NCBI RefSeq assembly: GCF_027627475.1
Contig: NZ_CP115484.1
Span: 2,526,001-2,590,000 of the forward strand
Direction of reading: 5' to 3'
Source of the DNA: Paenibacillus sp. SYP-B4298
GTDB lineage: Bacteria > Bacillota > Bacilli > Paenibacillales > Paenibacillaceae
Length of the DNA stretch: 64,000 bases
A program made the translations under genes and the position numbers. Of the stretch, positions 61,233-64,000 are shown one piece after another (position 1 is the stretch's first letter; the number at the start of each line of letters is the position of its first letter). The notes beneath the pieces were generated by a model, which was not told where the DNA came from, did not search any database, and saw only the letters and a list, made by a program, of their open reading frames with translations.

Positions 61233-62744
61233 TCACACCGGTGTCAGCGCATTATCCGGTTGACCATGCAGTAATTTCCTGAAGCCTTCGCCGCTTAGCG
61301 TTTCCTCCTTCAGCAATATATCAAGCGAACCAAGAAAGACATTGCGCTGCTTCAACAGCATAGCCTTCGTCCGTTCCATCAATTGATCCAGCATAGTGGA
61401 GCTGATGCTAGCCCAGCGGTCGGGAGTCATCATGCTGCCGTCGATAATCCCCAGCTCCGTCAGCCCGGATTCGACCATCGTGCGCACGATGCCCATCGCC
61501 TGATCGAAATCTCCGCGCGAGCCCGTGCTGCGTCCGCCGTAGAAGATTTCTTCGGCTGCCGCCCCGCCCAGCGCGATCATAATTTGTGCCTCCAAAAAAT
61601 CCTTCGTATACAAATATTGATCCTTCTCCGGGTTATGGCGCACATATCCCATCGCCTGTCCGCGCGGCGACAGCGCCACGGTCGATACACTGCCTGGTCG
61701 AACCAGCTCTGCAGCAATCGCATGACCTAGCTCATGAAGCGCAATCCGCTCCCGTTCCTCTCTGGACGCCTCACGGTCGGTCTTCTCTCCCATCATGACC
61801 TTATCGATCGCCATCGATAAATGCTGCTGCATAATGGCCTCACGCTTGTCGCGCATCGCATAGATGGCCGCCTCATTCATAACACTCTCAAGCTGTGCAC
61901 CGGAGAAGCCAAACGACTCCTCAGCGATTCGCTCCAGATTAGCCTCCTCATGAAGCGGCTTATTGCGCGCATGCAGCGACAGAATATGCAGACGCCCCTT
62001 CTTATCCGGCAGATCCACCTGAATGTGGCGGTCGAATCGGCCAGGCCGTACTAGCGCACTGTCTAGCATCTCCTTGCGGTTCGTTGCGGCAATGAGCAGG
62101 ATACGCGGCGACTCATTCGTATAGATGCCATCCATCTCCGTCAGCAGTTGATTGAGCGTCTGATCATACTCACGGTGCTGGCCTCCGTCGCGCTTGCCCC
62201 CGATAACATCAATCTCATCGATGAAGATGACCGCGCTGCTCTTGCCCGACTTCTGCGCCTTTTGGCGCGCCTCCTTGAACAGGTCACGAATTCTGCCCGC
62301 CCCTACACCTACATACATCTCAACAAATTCGCTGCCCGATGCCGCAACATAGATCGAGTCTGTGTAAGCGGCGGCGGCCTTGGCAAGCAGCGTCTTGCCC
62401 GTTCCTGGCGGCCCGGTCAGCAAGATCCCCTTCAGTGGTCGGATACCTAACCGCGCGATCTCCTCTTGGTTGACCAGAAAATCAAGCGCCTCGATCAGCT
62501 CCTGCTTCGCGCGCTCCTGGCCTCCAATCTCCTCAAAGCTTAGCGACCCCGATGGCTTGAGCCCTGAACGCCTGCCACCGTGGGCTGTCGCCAGGTTGCC
62601 GCGGCTGCGCACAGCGACGACGAGCAGAGCCAGCACAGCCGCAGCGAATAGTACCGGCAGCGTCACAACGCCAATATAGGCCAGAAAGACAATAACACCT
62701 ACTCCTGTCCCGATGCTTAGTTCCTTCCATAGCTTATTAAGCAT
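61233..62744 (-). CDS. Short FtsH-like AAA metalloprotease lacking the extracytoplasmic domain
   Basis: Membrane protease of 503 aa. A hydrophobic region at about 11-46 reads as one hairpin or two short helices with almost no loop, whereas standard FtsH (about 640 aa) has a ~75-residue extracytoplasmic domain there. AAA module: Walker A GPPGTGKT at 111-118, pore motif EFVEMYVGVGAGRIRD, Walker B VIFIDEID, and ATNRKEMLDSALVRPGRFDR. Zinc protease motif HELGH at 337-341 and a third-ligand region STGSRGDFDQA. ATG at 62744 follows GGGGGTGTGGA and overlaps the stop of the upstream anchored-protein gene by 8 nt. It is probably a second FtsH, not the housekeeping one. Confidence 0.88.
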   Translation of the reverse strand: MLNKLWKELSIGTGVGVIVFLAYIGVVTLPVLFAAAVLALLVVAVRSRGNLATAHGGRRSGLKPSGSLSFEEIGGQERAKQELIEALDFLVNQEEIARLGIRPLKGILLTGPPGTGKTLLAKAAAAYTDSIYVAASGSEFVEMYVGVGAGRIRDLFKEARQKAQKSGKSSAVIFIDEIDVIGGKRDGGQHREYDQTLNQLLTEMDGIYTNESPRILLIAATNRKEMLDSALVRPGRFDRHIQVDLPDKKGRLHILSLHARNKPLHEEANLERIAEESFGFSGAQLESVMNEAAIYAMRDKREAIMQQHLSMAIDKVMMGEKTDREASREERERIALHELGHAIAAELVRPGSVSTVALSPRGQAMGYVRHNPEKDQYLYTKDFLEAQIMIALGGAAAEEIFYGGRSTGSRGDFDQAMGIVRTMVESGLTELGIIDGSMMTPDRWASISSTMLDQLMERTKAMLLKQRNVFLGSLDILLKEETLSGEGFRKLLHGQPDNALTPV

Positions 62745-63270
62745 GATTCCACACCCCCATCGTAGCTGGGTAACGCGGCAATACAATATATTTTGAAGCC
62801 TTGCCGTCCTGCAATGCAATATAGACATTCGAGTCATCCATACTGGAGTAGACCTTCAGGTCAGGGTGCTGCTTGCCCAGCTCCTCCAGCGTGCGGGCTA
62901 TGCCCGAATACTCCCGCTTCTCCATCGATTCCGCGACAGGGAACAGCAGGGTGGACCAGATTTTGTCCAGCTTCTCGCTAGAATCAGAAGGGAAGCTGAC
63001 CTTCAACTCGCGGTTGCCGATGACGGAGGCGCCTTGCTTCTTAATCGTCTGCACGACGCTCGCCATATCAGCATCCGGCTTCAGCTTCAATTCCACAGCT
63101 ACCGTCTGTCCGTTAACGGTGGAGACGGAGGATGCGACACCATCAACTGTATTTACCAGCTTGTCGAGCGGACGCTCAACAGCTACATTTTGATAGAAAA
63201 ACCATCCGCCAAGCAACAAGACGACCGCAACAGCAGCCGTAATCGCGGTAGGCAACCATTTAATCTGCAT
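62737..63270 (-). CDS. Membrane-anchored extracytoplasmic protein coupled to the FtsH-like protease
   Basis: Protein of 177 aa with one N-terminal membrane helix (about 8-30) and an outside domain of ~145 residues. That domain has an early strand-rich part (VELKLKPDADMASVVQTIKK, VIGNRELKVSFPSD) and a late part (YIALQDGKASKYIVLPRYP). I do not recognise the family. It overlaps the protease gene by 8 nt, so the two are made together. I infer it may stand in for the missing extracytoplasmic domain of that FtsH or present substrates to it; no direct evidence exists. Confidence 0.72.
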   Translation of the reverse strand: MQIKWLPTAITAAVAVVLLLGGWFFYQNVAVERPLDKLVNTVDGVASSVSTVNGQTVAVELKLKPDADMASVVQTIKKQGASVIGNRELKVSFPSDSSEKLDKIWSTLLFPVAESMEKREYSGIARTLEELGKQHPDLKVYSSMDDSNVYIALQDGKASKYIVLPRYPATMGVWNHA

Positions 63271-63290
63271 AATCTAATCCCCCTCCACTA

Positions 63291-63397
63291 GTGTAAACGG
63301 CTGATGCCGTCCTTGACTGACAAAGCTTCGTTTCGCGTAGAAATAGAAGATTTCAAGTGTAAACGGCTGATGCCGTTTCTTAATGACAAAGCTTCGT
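63291..63397. repeat. Two direct repeats, 66-bp period, with palindromic cores
   Basis: Copies at 63291-63331 and 63357-63397 share GTGTAAACGGCTGATGCCGT exactly and then CAAAGCTTCGT exactly, with a variable 10-nt middle. Each core contains the palindrome ACGGC-TGAT-GCCGT, a REP-like hairpin; copy two extends it to AAACGGC/GCCGTTT. They lie just upstream of the anchored-protein gene. A minus-strand ORF of 68 codons runs across them but looks spurious. Confidence 0.65.
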
Positions 63398-63518
63398 CTT
63401 GCTTAAATTTAAGAAGGTCAGGAACGATGTGAACGTATATGTTTTCTTCTATATCAACTATAGATGGCTTAACATCTATATCAGAGTATATCATATCAAT
63501 CTATACGATTGCGGCTGT

Positions 63519-63573
63519 AAATAAAGGAAGCGCAGAACCCAGCCTGATCGCTGTGTCCTGCGCTTCCTTATTT
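63519..63573 (-). terminator. Terminator, probably for the TseB-like gene
   Basis: On the minus strand AAATAAGGAAGCGCAG pairs almost perfectly with CTGCGCTTCCTTTATTT (16 bp, one bulge). It lies 68 nt after the TseB-like stop. The outer A/T pairs could make it work in both directions. Confidence 0.7.
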
Positions 63574-63640
63574 CCCCTATCTAGCTTGAACTGTGTCATC
63601 CAGCCCGCTCAAGAGACATCGTCACTCACCTTGGTCTAAT

Positions 63641-64000
63641 CTAATCCGCCCCATCCGAAAACTTCGAGGGCAAATTATATATCGTAATAAACGATCCGTC
63701 ACTAAAGCGGTAAAATTCATAATAATATTTACGCACGCTCTCCTCGCGGCTATAAAATACCTCCCAGATTCGCTCGCCGTTCAGCAAACCAGGTATAATA
63801 CGGATTATACGCGCATCCGGCTTATCCTTCAGCACCTTAGCCTCAATCTTCTCCTTCGTGATACCAGCTTCAACCGGCTCGATCGTTGCCTGATCCCCGA
63901 CGACCCAGACCATCTGCTCCCGCCCCTGGCTATCCTTGCCCTGGATGACCCACGAGATTTGATCCCACACATGCTTGGTCGCCTTATCCACCTCCGTCAA
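63641..64000 (-). CDS. TseB/YpmB-like (DUF5590) protein, 5' end cut by window edge
   Basis: The C-terminal ~119 residues of a protein whose start lies beyond base 64000; the TTG at 64000 is likely an internal codon. The tail WEVFYSREESVRKYYYEFYRFSDGS and the cystatin-like beta pattern resemble YpmB/TseB of B. subtilis, a membrane-anchored protein that influences the penicillin-binding protein PBP2A. In B. subtilis ypmB lies upstream of aspB-asnS-dnaD-nth, and here dnaD is downstream on the same strand about 5 kb away, which supports the assignment. The membrane anchor is not in view. Confidence 0.7.
   Translation of the reverse strand: MTEVDKATKHVWDQISWVIQGKDSQGREQMVWVVGDQATIEPVEAGITKEKIEAKVLKDKPDARIIRIIPGLLNGERIWEVFYSREESVRKYYYEFYRFSDGSFITIYNLPSKFSDGAD

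Noticed and set aside
63291-63397. Possible CRISPR array
   Set aside because: Only two units, no cas genes, and the repeats are split by a variable internal part rather than by unique spacers of constant length.
63288-63494. Minus-strand ORF of 68 codons across the 66-bp repeats
   Set aside because: Its repeated C-terminus only reflects the DNA repeats, whose 66-bp period is a multiple of three; no ribosome site is seen.

Overview
The window looks like chromosome of a Paenibacillus or close relative (Bacillota, Paenibacillaceae). This is an inference from gene content, mid-50s G+C, strong AGGAGG ribosome sites, frequent TTG/GTG starts and signature genes: a desaturase with DesK/DesR, a two-GTPase DynA dynamin, a GerMN lipoprotein, an amidase with copper-amine-oxidase-like and AMIN domains, an SLH protein, and a T-box ahead of proBAC. 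No rRNA, tRNA, CRISPR array, prophage or complete insertion sequence was seen.

Layout. 1-3.4 kb: desaturase (cut by the window edge), desK, desR and a guanylate-kinase-like protein. 3.5-6.8 kb: two tandem paralogous solute-binding lipoproteins with no permease. 6.9-11.7 kb: ArsR regulator, araA with AraR-like operators, an AT-rich alpha/beta hydrolase, small membrane and zinc-ribbon proteins, and an XRE regulator. 11.9-18.1 kb: a 7TM histidine kinase divergent from an operon of response regulator, RNA methyltransferase, pseudouridine synthase and CapA-like lipoprotein, then marR. 18.3-31.2 kb, minus strand: parE-parC, an ABC-2 exporter with a GDSL hydrolase, purT, and a heterodimeric ABC exporter. 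31.3-41 kb, minus: nth, a small unknown gene and a double dynamin; amidase, GerMN lipoprotein and SLH protein. 41-44.5 kb: leuCD divergent from a LysR gene. 44.5-54 kb: methionine salvage (mtnU, mtnE, mtnW, mtnX, mtnB) with proB-proA-proC inserted between mtnE and mtnW, headed by a proline-type T-box. 54-58 kb: an AT-richer ABC exporter pair. 58-64 kb, minus: a TseB/YpmB-like gene, a membrane-anchored protein coupled to a short FtsH-like protease, hbd, ackA and dnaD.

How the genes work together. The desK/desR pair beside the desaturase fits membrane-fluidity control. The overlapping proC/mtnW/mtnX genes suggest that methionine salvage genes are read through from a proline-sensing T-box. The wall cluster (amidase, GerMN, SLH) and the nth-dynamin cluster look like separate operons.

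The least expected items are: the Pro T-box heading a pro-mtn operon; two tandem ~167-bp MITE-like elements with CTAA/CTAG ends, one sharing the stop codon of mtnU; a 189-bp element with perfect 14-bp terminal inverted repeats; and an FtsH-like protease lacking its extracytoplasmic domain, overlapping a gene for a separate membrane-anchored domain. All alignments and foldings were done by eye.
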